A stretch of DNA of 64,000 nt from Calycina herbarum. Lineage: Eukaryota > Ascomycota > Leotiomycetes > Helotiales > Pezizellaceae. The position numbers and the translations under genes are program-made. Shown one piece after another: positions 11,829 through 24,170 of this stretch. Every line of letters starts with the position of its first letter. The first letter of the stretch is position 1. The notes beneath the pieces are model-generated. The model made no database searches and was not told the DNA's origin. It was given only the letters and a program-made list of their open reading frames with translations. The stretch lies in contig LLEY01000015.1 of the NCBI GenBank assembly GCA_001414485.1, positions 372,001-436,000 on the forward strand, read 5' to 3'.

Positions 11829-13819
11829 GACTGGGGTATTTTTACGTCCGAAGACGATTCGGATTATTTAGGAGGGGATTCGAAATAAAATTGAGAGGGA
11901 GGACTGGTTTGGAATTGTGCGAAGGGCGTTTTTGTAATGGGCGTTGCGGGTTCTGGCTTTCAATGAAGATTTCCAGAACTCTTGCGTAAGGGAGAAATGA
12001 GGGTGCTGCCGGGGGAGAGTGAGTGGCAGAATAGGTACAGCAGTCAATGGTGCAGGACTGGGTGGCGGAAGTGAGGTTGTTTTGAGGATTGTTTTGGGGA
12101 GGAGGAGAAGAAGAGCTGAGGCAGGAGAGAGTGGAGGTATTAGGTAGGTGGTGGGGAGAAGCCGTGGTCAATGGAATTTGTGGGATGTCTGCGACTTGAT
12201 GTTCCCTCCAGCTTCACATTAATTTGGCGGTGGTTGAGTCTGTCTCCCCAACAATTGGATCTAGTGCCGTTTTGGTGGGTCCCACCTACCTCCCACGCGC
12301 AGGCTTGGCGGTCTAGCTGCATCTCTCGCCTCTTCTCTTGCAGGCCGCTCTTCAGTCCGGCGCCGGCGCCGGCCCAAGGGCAGATTATAGATGGGGAATT
12401 TGAAGACAGCCAACACCAACGTCATGCCGCTAAGAGCATTCCTGCTTACAAGTACGTACTTGTAGGAAGAGAGAGCAATTCAGCGATTTGGCAGAATAGC
12501 ATCGGAATCTCAACTCGAATGTTTTGATGTTATCCGATCATCCGCGCCCTTCGCCTATGGAGGTTATAGCAGCGCCAGAACAGAACCCCTTTTTGCTTGG
12601 GCCACAACACAATACACGGCTGCCAGAAATATATCCGATGTCATGTAGCCTTGTAGCCTTGTTGTCGACAATATTACATGCCGGCGTCAACACTATGATA
12701 GCATCCCGCACCACGGTTAGAGGATTGTAATTGTAATCAATGACATCTTTGATCAGTCGCGCTTGCCCAGTAGCATCTCTGAGACGACTCAACAGAAAAT
12801 CATCAGAAAATCATGCGGGTAGATGGATCTGTTGCGTTGTTCCTTCAGAAGACTGACCATTTTTCGGAAAAGTAATCAACGCCTGTCGCAAAATTACTTT
12901 GTTATGAACCAACATTCGTCGACACATTTTCAACGTATCTGACATCCCGCCTTACCTTCCCGCAGTCTTCGTACACTACAATCCTTAGAGGAAGTGAGGG
13001 GTCTCCAATTCCCATTCGGCTCACCGTGATAGGAAGACACCCTTTTTTGCTTTCCCCTCCACGTTTGCTGCAAGGCTCCGTCCCTCCCCGGCCTGCATTA
13101 GCCACAGCCTTGTGTCAGGCGGTTGTTGTAACTAGAGAAAAGCGGCGCTCACTAGAAGGCTAAATTGTGCATGTAAGGCAATATATTATCTGGTGCTTGA
13201 ACATTTCGGCTGGTGTATGAGTTAAATAAATCATAACGCAATGGAAAAAACTTCTTTAGAACATTCCTTTGAAGCTAAACCTCACCAGAAGAATAATGGG
13301 CTGATTTCTATTTGAAAAGCCAAAGTCGGCTGCTGCTTTAATGCGCCATCCAAGGTGGAATGGTGGGTAGTAGGGGTGAAGGGGTCGACATCGGGACTGT
13401 TGAGTGTCTAGCGGCGAACGTTGAGGAGCTCTGAAATAATTCCCAAGCCACACCTACGGCCCTCTTCTACTGCAACAAATACCCAATTCATCTCGCACTT
13501 CTCCCAGATCCTCATACCACCTCTCCCTCCCCTTCCATCATCCCTCCAAACTGCGTTCTTCATAATTCTGCTGCGTAATATACCAACCTCTTTCTTCGCT
13601 CCCTCCCGCCAGTACAGGATTTAATTTTGCAGGGGACATTGAGTTGCAACCGCAACTTCCAATTGCGCGGAAAACTCCTGCTCTTCATTGAGATTTTGGA
13701 GCTGAGAGGGTGAGCATACTCAATAATAACCCTCGCTTTTCTCCTTGGTCGAATCCATTCCAACTAATTATTGTGTGCAGAACAGAATTCGAAATCCCCT
13801 TCGCATACAATTTCCCATC
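11829..13819. promoter_or_regulatory. Shared divergent FAS2-FAS1 promoter region
   Basis: This is a 2 kb gene-free interval between the start codons of the two synthase subunits, so it must hold both promoters and 5' UTRs. That layout suits 1:1 subunit supply. Visible elements are a 16-bp perfect palindrome CCGGCGCCGGCGCCGG at 12357-12372, purine/pyrimidine-skewed tracts near 12060-12170, and a pyrimidine-rich stretch at 13490-13610 just upstream of FAS1. A 5'-UTR intron for FAS1 fits 13710-13780 (GTGAGC donor, CTAAT branch, TGTGCAG acceptor). I could not identify a known lipid-regulator site with confidence. Confidence 0.75.
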
Positions 13820-16800
13820 ATGTATGGAACCGGAACTGGCCCACAGACGGGCGTCTCAACACCACGATCCTCAGCATCACTGCGTCCTCTCCTTCTAAAT
13901 CATGGATCTCTGGATCACTCTTTCTTGATACCCACCAACCTTCACTTTCACGCCGCCCAGATCAAGGATCGATTCCTTTCCTCCCTCCCCCCAGCGACAG
14001 ATGAATTAGCTCAAGACGAGGAGCCTTCATCCGTCCCCGAATTAGTTGCACGATACCTCGGTTTCGTGGCACAAGATGTAGAAGAGGGCGAAGATGATGC
14101 CCAGGGAACATACGCAGAAGTTTTGAGACTGGTTCTGAATGAGTTCGAGCGTGCATTTTTGCAGGGGAACGAGGTTCACTCTTTGGCTGCCACTCTACCC
14201 GGTATCAATGCGAAGAAACTCAAAGTTGTCCAGAGTTATTACGCTGCTCGCGCTGCAATTGGACGAGCCATCAAACCCCACGAATCTGCCTTGTTCCGAG
14301 CAGCCAACGATGACAACGCCAAAGTCTTCACTGTTTTCGGCGGACAGGGAAACATTGAGGAATACTTCGATGAGCTTCGAGAGCTATATGTCACATACCC
14401 CTCTTTTGTCGAGGATCTGATCATCTCAGCTGCCGAGCTATTGCAGAATTTGTCCAGAGACCCAAGAGCGGAAAAGCTCTACCCCAAGGGCTTGGATATT
14501 ATGGCATGGCTTCACGACCCAGAAGCTACTCCAAATGTCGATTATATGGTTTCTGCCCCAGTCAGTTTCCCATTGATTGGTTTGGTACAGCTCGCACATT
14601 ACACCGTTACCTGTAAGGTACTTGGTCTTACCCCAGGTCAATTCAGAGATCGCACCAACGGAAGTACTGGTCATTCTCAAGGCGTTGTTCTCGCTGCAGC
14701 AACTTCAGCCGCAGATTCGTGGGATTCCTTTGACGAAATCGCCATTTCATCCCTCACCATTTTATTCTGGATTGGTTCCAGATCTCAACAAACCTACCCA
14801 ACAACATCTTTGGCACCGTCAGTTTTACAAGATTCGGTTGACAATGGAGAAGGCGCACCAACACCTATGCTTAGCATTCGTGATTTGTCTCGAGCCCAAG
14901 TCCAAGAGCACATTGATGCCACAAATCAATACTTACCCGAGGATCGCCACATCTCCATCTCCTTGGTAAACAGCGCTCGTAATATGGTTGTAACTGGTCC
15001 TCCGATTTCCCTATATGGTCTCAATTTGCAACTTCGAAAAGTGAAAGCTGCAACAGGTCTTGACCAAACCCGAATCCCTTTCACCGACCGAAAGGTTCGA
15101 TTCGTCAACCGCTTTTTGCCAATTACATCTCCCTTCCACAGCAAGTATCTCGCAAACGCCACCATTCATTTGGCCGAGGATCTCAAGAACATCAAGATTG
15201 ACAGCAAATCTTTGGGTATTCCTGTCTATGATACCAACAACGGAACAGACTTGCGGGAGGTCAAGGGCAACATTGTCCCCACACTTGTGCGCTTAATCAC
15301 TCACGATCCCGTCAACTGGGAGAAAGCAACCGTCTTCCCAAAGGCCACTCACGTGATTGATTTTGGCCCTGGTGGCATTTCTGGTCTTGGTGTTTTGACC
15401 AGCCGCAACAAGGACGGCACTGGTGTTCGTGTCATCTTGGCCGGTACGATTGATGGCACTGTCACAGAAGTTGGTTACAAGTCTGAGATTTTCGATCGCG
15501 ACGAAGAGCACGCCGTCAAATATGCTGTTGATTGGGTTAAGGAGCATGGCCCACGCCTGATCAAGACCTCCACTGGTCAAACGTATGTCGACACCAAGAT
15601 GAGTCGAACGCTTGGTGTCCCACCTGTCATGGTTGCGGGTATGACACCCTGTACCGTTCCTTGGGATTTCGTTGCAGCTACCATGAATGCTGGTTATCAG
15701 GTCGAGTTGGCTGGCGGTGGATACTACAGCGCCAAGACCATGACAGAGGCACTGAGAAAGATTGAAAATGGTATTCCAGCTGGACGTGGTATCACCATCA
15801 ATTTGATTTACATCAACCCTCGTGCTATGCAATGGCAAATTCCTCTTATCGCTCAACTCCGCTCAGAAGGTGTCCCAATTGAGGGGTTGACCATTGGAGC
15901 CGGTGTTCCTTCCATTGACGTCGCAACAGAGTACATTGAGACTCTAGGATTGAAGCACATTGCCTTCAAGCCAGGATCCGGAGAGGCAATTCAAGCTGTC
16001 ATCAACATTGCCAAGGCAAACCCGACATTCCCTGTTCTTCTCCAGTGGACCGGAGGTCGTGGTGGTGGACATCACTCATTTGAGGATTTCCACCAACCCA
16101 TCCTTCAAATGTATGGTCGCATCAGAAGAAGCGAAAACATCATTCTTGTGGCTGGTAGTGGCTTTGGCGGTGCCGACGATACTTACCCATACCTCACTGG
16201 TGAATGGTCTGCCAAGTATGGCTATCCACCTATGCCCTTTGATGGATGTCTCTTCGGTAGCCGTGTGATGACCGCAAAAGAAGCCCATACCAGCAAGAAC
16301 GCCAAAAAGGCCATCACAGAGGCAGAAGGTCTAGATGATGGTGACTGGGAAAAGACGTACAAGGGTCCTGCAGGCGGTGTTATCACCGTCCGATCTGAGA
16401 TGGGAGAGCCAATCCACAAGCTTGCTACCCGAGGTGTCAAGTTCTGGGCTGAGATGGATGCCAAGATCTTCAGCTTGCCAAAGGAAAAGCGTGTTGCTGA
16501 GTTGAAGAAGAATCGCGATTACATCATCAAGAAGCTCAACGATGACTTCCAAAAGGTCTGGTTTGGACGTAACATGGATGGTGAGACTGTTGATCTCGAG
16601 GACATGACTTATGGTGAAGTCGTTCGTCGGATGGTAGACTTGATGTATGTCAAGCACGAGTCTCGCTGGATTGATCAGTCATATGAAAAGCTTACAGGTG
16701 ATTTCATTCGCCGTGTTGAGGAGCGTTTCACTACCGACAAAGGCAAGCCATCGCTACTCCAAAGTTATTCCGAGCTTGACAACCCTTTCCCAACTGTCAA

Positions 16801-19800
16801 GAGAATCTTGGTTGCCTACCCCGCTGCCGATAGCCAACTCATCAACGCTCAAGATGTCCAGCACTTCCTCCTCCTTTGCCAACGTCGCGGACAGAAGCCT
16901 ACCACCTTCGTCCCTGCTTTGGATGAGAACTTTGAGTTCTTCTTCAAAAAGGATTCTCTTTGGCAATCTGAGGATCTTGAGGCTGTCATTGACCAGGATG
17001 TTGGTCGTACTTGTATCTTGCAAGGACCTATGGCTGTCAAATATTCCAAGACTGTCGATGAGCCAATCAAGGACATTCTTGATGGCGTTCACAATGCCCA
17101 CATAGAGGGACTGACCAAGGATATTTACGGCGGCAAGGAATCAGCTATTCCAGTCGTGGAATACTTTGGCGGAAAGCTTGTGGAGACCGAGGATGAAGTT
17201 GATATTGAAGGTCTTACGATCAATGAAGAGCCCAGCAAGACAACTTTACGCATTGCTTCAACTGGCGGCGCTCCTTTGCCACCTTTGGATGTTTGGTTTT
17301 CTCTGCTCGCTGGCCACAAGCGATCATGGCGATACGCACTCTTCTCTTCCGAGGTCTTTGTCCAAGGGCAAAAGTTCCAAACAAATCCTATGAAGCGAAT
17401 CTTCGCACCAGTTCGAGGTCTTTTTATTGAGATTCTTCATCCCAACGATCCTACCAAGACAGTCATCACTGTCAAGGAGCAGCCAAGACCAAATCACTAT
17501 GTTGAGGTCATCAATGTCAAATTAACTGGAAAGAATCAGATTTTGGTCAACATGATCAAGGAGACCACAGCGGTCGGAAAGCCAGTCTCTCTACCCCTTG
17601 CATTCACTTACCACCCGGAAGCTGGTTACGCGCCAATTCGCGAAGTGATGGAGAGCCGCAACGACCGCATCAAGGAGTTCTACTGGCGTGCGTGGTTTGG
17701 AAATGAAAAGCTGGATCTCGACGCTTCCGTTACTGGTAAATTTAATGGTGGCAAGGCTACCATCACCAGCGAGGCCATCAACGACTTTGTTCACGCTGTT
17801 GGTAACACGGGCGAGGCATTCGTTGATCGTCCCGGAAAGGAAGTCCTCGCCCCTATGGACTTTGCTATTGTTGTCGGCTGGAAGGCTATCACGAAGCCAA
17901 TCTTCCCAAGAACCATCGACGGTGATCTTCTTAAGCTTGTCCATCTCTCCAACGGTTTCCGCATGCTTCCTGGTGCCGATCCATTGAAGAAGGGAGATGA
18001 GGTTGAGACCACTGCTCAGATCAATGCCGTCATCAACCAAGACTCTGGAAAGATGGTCGAGGTTTGCGGTACAATCACACGCGAAGGAAAGCCAGTCATG
18101 GAAGTCACATCTCAATTCTTGTACCGTGGTGCATACACCGATTTCCAAAATACCTTCCAGCGCAAGACCGAGACACCAATGCAGATCCACCTTGCAACAA
18201 GCAAAGATGTCGCAGTTCTGAGATCTAAGGAGTGGTTCAACCTTGACGAGCCTGACCATGAACTACTTGGCCAGACTCTCACATTCCGTCTTCAGAGTTT
18301 GGTTCGCTTCAAGAACAAGACTGTATTCAGCAGCGTTGAGACTCGAGGTCAGGTTCTTCTCGAACTTCCAACCAAGGAGATTATTCAGGTGGCAACCGTT
18401 GAATACGAGGCTGGTGTGTCTCACGGAAACCCGGTCATTGATTATCTCGAGAGACACGGTTCCTCCATCGAACAACCAATCAACTTTGAGAATCCTATCC
18501 CTCTCAATGGCAAGACCCCACTCCTCTTGAAGGCGCCTACATCCAACGAGCCATATGCCAAGGTCTCTGGAGATTACAACCCAATTCACGTGTCGCGCGT
18601 ATTCGCTGGCTATGCCAGCTTGCCTGGTACCATCACCCATGGCATGTACTCGAGTGCCGCTGTCCGAAGTCTGGTTGAGACTTGGGCTGCTGAGAACAAT
18701 GTTGGTCGTGTCCGAAGTTTCCATGCTACTCTAACTGGCATGGTCCTTCCAAATGATGATATCGAGGTCAAGTTGCAACACGTCGGTATGGTTGCCGGTC
18801 GCAAGATCATCAAGGTCGAAGCGAGCAACAAGGAGACTGAAGATAAGGTATTGCTTGGTGAGGCAGAAGTTGAACAGCCTGTGTCATCTTATGTCTTTAC
18901 TGGCCAAGGTTCTCAAGAGCAAGGAATGGGTATGGAGCTTTACGCAAGCAGTCCTGTTGCCAAGGAGGTTTGGGATCGTGCTGACAAGCATTTCATGGAC
19001 AACTATGGTAAGTCCCTGTCATCTTGTTCGATTATCGCAACTAACAATATTCTAGGTTTCCAAATCACCAACATTGTCAAGAACAACCCTAAGGAACTTA
19101 CCATTCACTTTGGTGGTGCTCGTGGTAAGGCTATTCGTGCAAATTACATGGCCATGACATTCGAGACCGTCGGTACCGATGGATCCACCAAATCTGAAAA
19201 GATTTTCAAGGAAATCGATGAGCGCACCACCTCATACACTTACCGATCGCCAACTGGTCTTCTTTCCGCCACTCAATTCACTCAGCCTGCATTAACCCTC
19301 ATGGAAAAGGCAAGTTTCGAGGACATGCGATCGAAGGGACTCGTCCAACGAGACAGCAGTTTCGCTGGTCACTCGCTTGGAGAATACTCAGCTCTGGCTG
19401 CGTTGGCTGATGTCATGCCTATTGAGAGTTTGGTTTCGGTCGTCTTTTACCGAGGTCTTACTATGCAAGTCGCTGTCGAACGTGATGAGACTGGACGATC
19501 CAACTACTCCATGTGCGCGGTCAATCCCAGCAGAATCTCCAAGACCTTCAACGAGGAGGCTCTCCAGTATGTTGTCACAAACATCGCGGAAGTCACTGGC
19601 TGGCTTTTGGAGATTGTCAATTACAATATTGCCAACATGCAATACGTCTGTGCTGGTGATCTTCGAGCTCTCGATACGCTTACTGGCGTTACCAACTACC
19701 TCAAGGCCCAAAAAATTGACATCCAACAATTGATGCAGACTCTTTCCATCGAGGATGTCAAGGAGCACTTGACCGAGATCATCCGAGAGTGTGCGAAGCA

Positions 19801-20161
19801 AACTGAGGGCAAGCCAAAGCCACTCGACCTCCAACGTGGATTTGCCACGATTCCTCTCAAGGGAATCGATGTGCCTTTCCACTCGACCTTCCTGCGCTCC
19901 GGCGTCAAGCCTTTCCGATCCTTCCTCCTCAAGAAGATCAACAAGACCACCATCGATCCAAGCAAGTTGATTGGAAAGTACATTCCTAATGTTACTGCAC
20001 GACCATTCGAGATTACCAAGGAGTACTTTGAGGATGTCTACCGACTCACCAACTCGCCGAAGATTGGAGCCGTCTTGGCCAACTGGGATAAATACCAAGA
20101 GCTTGTTACCAATGGGGTCAATGGTGTGAACGGGGTTAATGGTGTTAATGGAACTCACTAG
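13820..20161 (+). CDS. FAS1: Fatty acid synthase subunit beta (AT, ER, DH, MPT)
   Basis: This is the beta chain of the fungal FAS. It loads acetyl-CoA, reduces enoyl-ACP with FMN/NADPH, dehydrates 3-hydroxyacyl-ACP, loads malonyl and off-loads palmitoyl. Exons are 13820-19007 and 19056-20161, giving 2097 residues. I chose ATG 13820 ([11 protein letters not shown]). An in-frame upstream ATG at 13745 falls inside a likely 5'-UTR intron. The 48-bp intron (GTAAGT..TTCTAG) restores [15 protein letters not shown]. Active sites in order: acetyl transferase Ser286 (TGHSQG); enoyl reductase TIM barrel from about residue 590 with GMTPCTV and GGRGGGHHS; hot-dog dehydratase His1590 ([10 protein letters not shown]); malonyl/palmitoyl transferase Ser1836 ([11 protein letters not shown]). 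The C-terminus ends in a short Asn-Gly-Val tandem repeat. Divergent partner of FAS2. Confidence 0.98.
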   Translation: MYGTGTGPQTGVSTPRSSASLRPLLLNHGSLDHSFLIPTNLHFHAAQIKDRFLSSLPPATDELAQDEEPSSVPELVARYLGFVAQDVEEGEDDAQGTYAEVLRLVLNEFERAFLQGNEVHSLAATLPGINAKKLKVVQSYYAARAAIGRAIKPHESALFRAANDDNAKVFTVFGGQGNIEEYFDELRELYVTYPSFVEDLIISAAELLQNLSRDPRAEKLYPKGLDIMAWLHDPEATPNVDYMVSAPVSFPLIGLVQLAHYTVTCKVLGLTPGQFRDRTNGSTGHSQGVVLAAATSAADSWDSFDEIAISSLTILFWIGSRSQQTYPTTSLAPSVLQDSVDNGEGAPTPMLSIRDLSRAQVQEHIDATNQYLPEDRHISISLVNSARNMVVTGPPISLYGLNLQLRKVKAATGLDQTRIPFTDRKVRFVNRFLPITSPFHSKYLANATIHLAEDLKNIKIDSKSLGIPVYDTNNGTDLREVKGNIVPTLVRLITHDPVNWEKATVFPKATHVIDFGPGGISGLGVLTSRNKDGTGVRVILAGTIDGTVTEVGYKSEIFDRDEEHAVKYAVDWVKEHGPRLIKTSTGQTYVDTKMSRTLGVPPVMVAGMTPCTVPWDFVAATMNAGYQVELAGGGYYSAKTMTEALRKIENGIPAGRGITINLIYINPRAMQWQIPLIAQLRSEGVPIEGLTIGAGVPSIDVATEYIETLGLKHIAFKPGSGEAIQAVINIAKANPTFPVLLQWTGGRGGGHHSFEDFHQPILQMYGRIRRSENIILVAGSGFGGADDTYPYLTGEWSAKYGYPPMPFDGCLFGSRVMTAKEAHTSKNAKKAITEAEGLDDGDWEKTYKGPAGGVITVRSEMGEPIHKLATRGVKFWAEMDAKIFSLPKEKRVAELKKNRDYIIKKLNDDFQKVWFGRNMDGETVDLEDMTYGEVVRRMVDLMYVKHESRWIDQSYEKLTGDFIRRVEERFTTDKGKPSLLQSYSELDNPFPTVKRILVAYPAADSQLINAQDVQHFLLLCQRRGQKPTTFVPALDENFEFFFKKDSLWQSEDLEAVIDQDVGRTCILQGPMAVKYSKTVDEPIKDILDGVHNAHIEGLTKDIYGGKESAIPVVEYFGGKLVETEDEVDIEGLTINEEPSKTTLRIASTGGAPLPPLDVWFSLLAGHKRSWRYALFSSEVFVQGQKFQTNPMKRIFAPVRGLFIEILHPNDPTKTVITVKEQPRPNHYVEVINVKLTGKNQILVNMIKETTAVGKPVSLPLAFTYHPEAGYAPIREVMESRNDRIKEFYWRAWFGNEKLDLDASVTGKFNGGKATITSEAINDFVHAVGNTGEAFVDRPGKEVLAPMDFAIVVGWKAITKPIFPRTIDGDLLKLVHLSNGFRMLPGADPLKKGDEVETTAQINAVINQDSGKMVEVCGTITREGKPVMEVTSQFLYRGAYTDFQNTFQRKTETPMQIHLATSKDVAVLRSKEWFNLDEPDHELLGQTLTFRLQSLVRFKNKTVFSSVETRGQVLLELPTKEIIQVATVEYEAGVSHGNPVIDYLERHGSSIEQPINFENPIPLNGKTPLLLKAPTSNEPYAKVSGDYNPIHVSRVFAGYASLPGTITHGMYSSAAVRSLVETWAAENNVGRVRSFHATLTGMVLPNDDIEVKLQHVGMVAGRKIIKVEASNKETEDKVLLGEAEVEQPVSSYVFTGQGSQEQGMGMELYASSPVAKEVWDRADKHFMDNYGKSLSSCSIIATNNILGFQITNIVKNNPKELTIHFGGARGKAIRANYMAMTFETVGTDGSTKSEKIFKEIDERTTSYTYRSPTGLLSATQFTQPALTLMEKASFEDMRSKGLVQRDSSFAGHSLGEYSALAALADVMPIESLVSVVFYRGLTMQVAVERDETGRSNYSMCAVNPSRISKTFNEEALQYVVTNIAEVTGWLLEIVNYNIANMQYVCAGDLRALDTLTGVTNYLKAQKIDIQQLMQTLSIEDVKEHLTEIIRECAKQTEGKPKPLDLQRGFATIPLKGIDVPFHSTFLRSGVKPFRSFLLKKINKTTIDPSKLIGKYIPNVTARPFEITKEYFEDVYRLTNSPKIGAVLANWDKYQELVTNGVNGVNGVNGVNGTH
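20113..20154 (+). repeat. Nine-base tandem repeat coding (NGV)n at the FAS1 C-terminus
   Basis: Four-plus copies of a degenerate AATGGNGTN unit encode [14 protein letters not shown] just before Thr-His-stop. The copies differ at wobble positions, so the repeat is somewhat aged and in frame with the gene. Confidence 0.85.
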
Positions 20162-21579
20162 AGAGTGAGGGTTCTTCTTTTTTTTCCATTCTGTTTGTGA
20201 ATTTATGAAAATGGGCGTTTTTAAGGGGGGGATCATTTTTGCGACGTGTGAACCGTTGTTTTGCGGGGGATTTTCAGAGACATGTTTGCTTGTAGGTACT
20301 AGTAGATTCTTTTGCAGGGCGGATTTTGCTTTGCTTTTCGCCGTGTATACTTTTGCGCAATAGATAGATGAGAAGATGCGAATTTACAAAAGGTTTACAA
20401 TTGTTTCCTGGGCTTTCTTCGTTGGTGATCGCTCGTACTTTATGATAATGACGGCGTTGCTCACGTAACAGCCCCCTCCCCTAACTGAGCCACATCCAGG
20501 TGTGTAGCCTCAGCTGGTAGTCTGGCCTAATCGTCGATTTTCCATCTCAATAGAATTCGAGGATCCGTATTATACGAAGAGCGCTGGAGAAGGATTGATT
20601 ATGGCTCAACCTTGACTTCTCCTTTATAATCCGATTTTGCAAGAGTAGAAACGAGCGAAACTCTGAAAACACACTACCTACCATTTACCCGACCAGTCGC
20701 AACACCATGAGTTTCTTACTAGGGGACTGATATCGTGGATCCATTGTTAAAAGAAAGTCGTAGCAATTGTAGAGATGGGGTAGAGCTTTAAGGGAGTCTT
20801 AGAGTTCTCTTACTTGATTTTACTCTTTCGCCTTGTTTCTTGGTTTGGCTGAGATTTTTCTTGGGGGAATGAAGAATTTCTAGGTGTGAAGCTAATAGTA
20901 GTACTGTCGATATTCGTTTCTAAGAAGTTTTAGGTTGGCTCTGGGGGACTACCGTTGGCAGTTATGAAAGATTCTTCTTATCGCGAGAAGGTTGGAATAA
21001 AAACTTCGATATCGTGGGAAAATTAAACAGATCTTGGGGACATAAGTGCGTCTGTGAGAGGGGAACAATGTCTTTGTTGAAAGGTCTGGAATCTACAAAT
21101 AAAACCACCATATCTAATTAGAATGATTGTAGCTTCGTTCTATCATTAATTATTCATCAAAGATTCAAACTAGATTTTTTGTCTATTTTTCCAGTCTTTT
21201 GTCGACGGTCTGTTGGTCTTTTAGTAGATTAAGCTGAAACCAGGACTTTTTCCATGCTATATCCTACTAGACCTCCTTGCAGGCTCGCTTACTCCCAGGG
21301 CTCCACGGGCGTAATAAAATACATTATTTCTCCACTAAACTACTAACAGAACACAGAAAAGAAAATCAGAAAAATACCCTAAAAAATGTAGAATAAGTAT
21401 TCTATAGCTAAGTAGTACTAGGTTAGACCCGCAGGGAGTGAAACCGGGGTGTTGTGCTTTATTTCAAGTTTGGAATACGCTCTGTAAGTAAAAACAGAGT
21501 ACTGTACAGCGTACTGAATCCGAGACAGACGGTGTATTTCAGTAGGCATATCTGAAAATTAGGGCTTTGATGCCTATCT
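20162..21579. other. FAS1 3' flank and intergenic sequence
   Basis: No coding region is supported. The first few hundred bases are probably FAS1 3' UTR. From about 21280 the sequence becomes more AT-rich with a possible repeat remnant, but nothing classifiable was seen. Confidence 0.45.
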
Positions 21580-22290
21580 ACAGGCTCGGGCACTCTATCT
21601 TCGGCTCGGGGTGTTGTTGTTGGTGTCGAGTTGGGATTTGTTAGTTAACCTCTCGATTCTCGGAAATATTATTCTTGGATTTATTCTCGGGGATATTCTG
21701 GGTTTTTATTTCTGTTAGACTTAATTTTCTCGGATAATGTATTCGGATTTATTTACCTCGGACTTTTCTCGGATATAATATTGCCCTCGGAAATACCTTT
21801 CTCCTCTCGGAGATATTCTTCTGCTCTCTGAAACATTTACTCGGAGATTTTGTTTCTCTCGAAAATAATTGCTCTCAGATATATATCCTCAGACTTAGGA
21901 ACTCTTTTTCTCGGACCTTTGTCTGATATAATACTATAATCTGAAATATCATTGTCGGATATATTACCCGCGGAGACATTACTCTGGTAGATATTTCTGG
22001 ATTTATTTATTCGGATATATGTCTCTTTATTTGGTTCTCGGATTTGTTGCGGATTTACTTCTTAGATTAATATGCTGCCTACTCTGGCTTCCTTCTCTCG
22101 TTTCTCCGAGTCCTTCTCTCCACGGATCTTTCTCAGAGACCGTGTTCTTGAGTTTTCTCCGAGTTCTTCTTATTTCTTGGAGTTCTCTACCTCAGAAATA
22201 TTTTCTCGGAAATGATTTTACTGGTTTACCCTCGCAATTATACCTTGGAGATATTGCTCGGATATATTGCCCGCGGAAATAATTGGGTGT
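21580..22290. repeat. Dispersed array of degenerate CTCGG(A/T)TAT-like motifs
   Basis: About 25 copies of a core CTCGGA, usually followed by AT-rich ATAT or AAATA, recur every 15-40 bp through some 700 bp, almost all on the same strand. Examples start near 21656, 21684, 21736, 21766, 21784, 21804, 21840, 21908, 22036 and 22206. Decayed versions (CTCAGA, CTCGAA, TTCGGA) are interleaved. Spacing is irregular, so this is not a clean minisatellite. No protein is encoded. Confidence 0.6.
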
Positions 22291-23315
22291 ATGAGACCTG
22301 TCCCAAATTCAACCACAGATTGGCAGAAACATATCTACGGAAAAGTGTTTGTTCATCAGCTGCCTGAGGGCACGATGACTCTTGACCAACTTGAGGTCAT
22401 GACCTAAGATAAGAAGGAACAGGCGTTATCTTTTGAGAGTAGGGAGGCTTGTTTAGTGTCGAGCTTGGTGCTGTTGTCGATTCAGGGGAAACCCTCGACT
22501 TGAGGTTGATCCTGGGCCGTGAATGATATTGGTGATAATAGGGAAATGAATGCTCGTGTTGGCGGGGCCTCTTGGTATGAGGGGTTGTGACGTTTGGGGT
22601 TGTTGTTTTGGTTCCCAGTCGCGGTCGAAGTTGGAGCACCCAAAGCAATGGAGCTGGAATTCTCTGCTACGGATTTCTATTATCTCTTGGGTTTTTCAAT
22701 ACAGGGAAGATGGTAAATTCAATTAGTTGTTGGGTTGAACTTGACTTGTAATTACTATTGAGTTCCTGAAGAGGCTTTCTACTCTATTCTTGTCCTCTTC
22801 AGCCATACCAAAATTTGTTTCCATTCTCTGACCAAAACCAGCTACTGTAATCGAGGTAAATAACACCCCACAGGATATTGCAACAAAGAGTTTAGGCTTT
22901 GTTAACCATGACGGAGTCTAATTCTTGGTTTTAATCCTCGGCGTATTAGAGTTCAAGAAAAGACTCGAACCGAGTCAAAGATCCTAGCAGCGAATTCATC
23001 AGCCACAATTTCACAGCAATAGGCATTTGTTAAATTGACATCTCAGTCACTAAAGACTATATACCTCAATCCTCATATACTTCTATTCGCATTATAGTAA
23101 GGCCAAAAGAATGATCTTGCATACTTGGAACCTTATCATGTAATTGATGGAAGTGATTTCAGAAAGAGAGTTGGAATGATGGGTGTATGTTGAACAATGT
23201 CAGAGAAACCTATACAAAAAAATAGAAAGCTAATAATAATAAGAATAAACTGTCCAATTCCATGCAATGTACTAAACTATCAAACGCCCCATCACATACC
23301 CCGCAATCTTTACTT
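22291..23315. other. Intergenic, nothing recognised
   Basis: No open frame with coding character, no RNA gene and no repeat was recognised. The right end is the 3' flank of the small secreted protein gene. Confidence 0.4.
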
Positions 23316-24170
23316 CTAGCGCTGAGTATGACACAATTCTGGTAGACCATAACAAACCTCCTTTCCAGGGTGGCTTTTCCCACATATCGGCCCTCCTTCA
23401 TTAGTTCTCCCATACCTCCGGTGCCATGCCTTGATCGACACCCAACTCCCATAAGATGCTGGAGCGAGCTCTGAGCCACAGAACGCATCCATATATTCAT
23501 TGACAGTATTCCATTCCTTAAGTCGCATGCTGTTGGCTTGATTAGCACAGTTCTAGAAGGAGGGAAATAATTTGTGAAAGGAAGAAATATTTCAAGAATC
23601 AAGGATGAGATATTTCAAGAGCGAAGAACAGAAGGAAAAGAAATGCGATTACTTACGGAAAATCATGTTCCCCAGCACAAACGTATCCAACGGCTCCCGC
23701 GAATGAATAAACATATACATGATTAGCCTTAACCATCCCGCCATCCTGGAAGTACGCACGGAAGCCCTACATAATCCCAATATAAATTAGCTCCTACTAA
23801 ACCCTCAAGCCTCCAAGAATCTGGGAAAGGGGAAACATACTTGCCGAACCTCATAATAATTACCTCTATCAATTTTGTTTTTCAAGCAACCGTGAGTGGT
23901 AGAATCGGGCAACTGCATGCTCCATCGTTTGTTGTTTTGACGAGCAACAGAACCACCCCCGAGCCAGTTTGTGGTGTTGTGGAGATTCGAGTCGGGGTTG
24001 ATGGTGTGATTTGAGATGTGATTCAGAATTCGATCTGTTTCGCGGAGGTCGACGGTGTACAATCCGTTTGGAATATTGTTTGGTAGCATGTAGGGAAGCA
24101 CGTCGGCGGTTGCCATTGTGGGGATGATGATGAGGTTGGCGAAAAGAGCGAGTATTTTAGTGAGCTTCAT
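23316..24170 (-). CDS. Small secreted cysteine-containing protein, exon 2/3 junction unresolved
   Basis: It starts at ATG 24170, MKLTKILALFANLIIIPTMATA, a clear signal peptide with cleavage near Ala22-Asp23. The mature part has several Asn-x-Ser/Thr sites. Exon 1 runs to about 23842 (donor GTATGT after VRQ), exon 2 starts at 23766 (GFRAYFQDGGMVKANHVYVYSFAGAVGYVC), and exon 3 lies near 23552-23316 (CANQANSMRLKEWNTVNEYM, ending CHTQR-stop). The natural donor of exon 2 (CC/GTAAGT at about 23656) leaves a phase that does not match the cysteine-rich frame of exon 3. Using GTTTGT after VGY restores the frame but drops nine residues including a Cys. Either one base is missing or the shorter splice is used. 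It resembles the many lineage-specific secreted fungal proteins and could be an effector-type protein; that is inference. I do not recognise the family. Confidence 0.55.

Noticed and set aside
13745..13819. Upstream in-frame ATG of FAS1
   Set aside because: It lies inside a good 5'-UTR intron (13710-13780), and [11 protein letters not shown] at 13820 is the usual family start.
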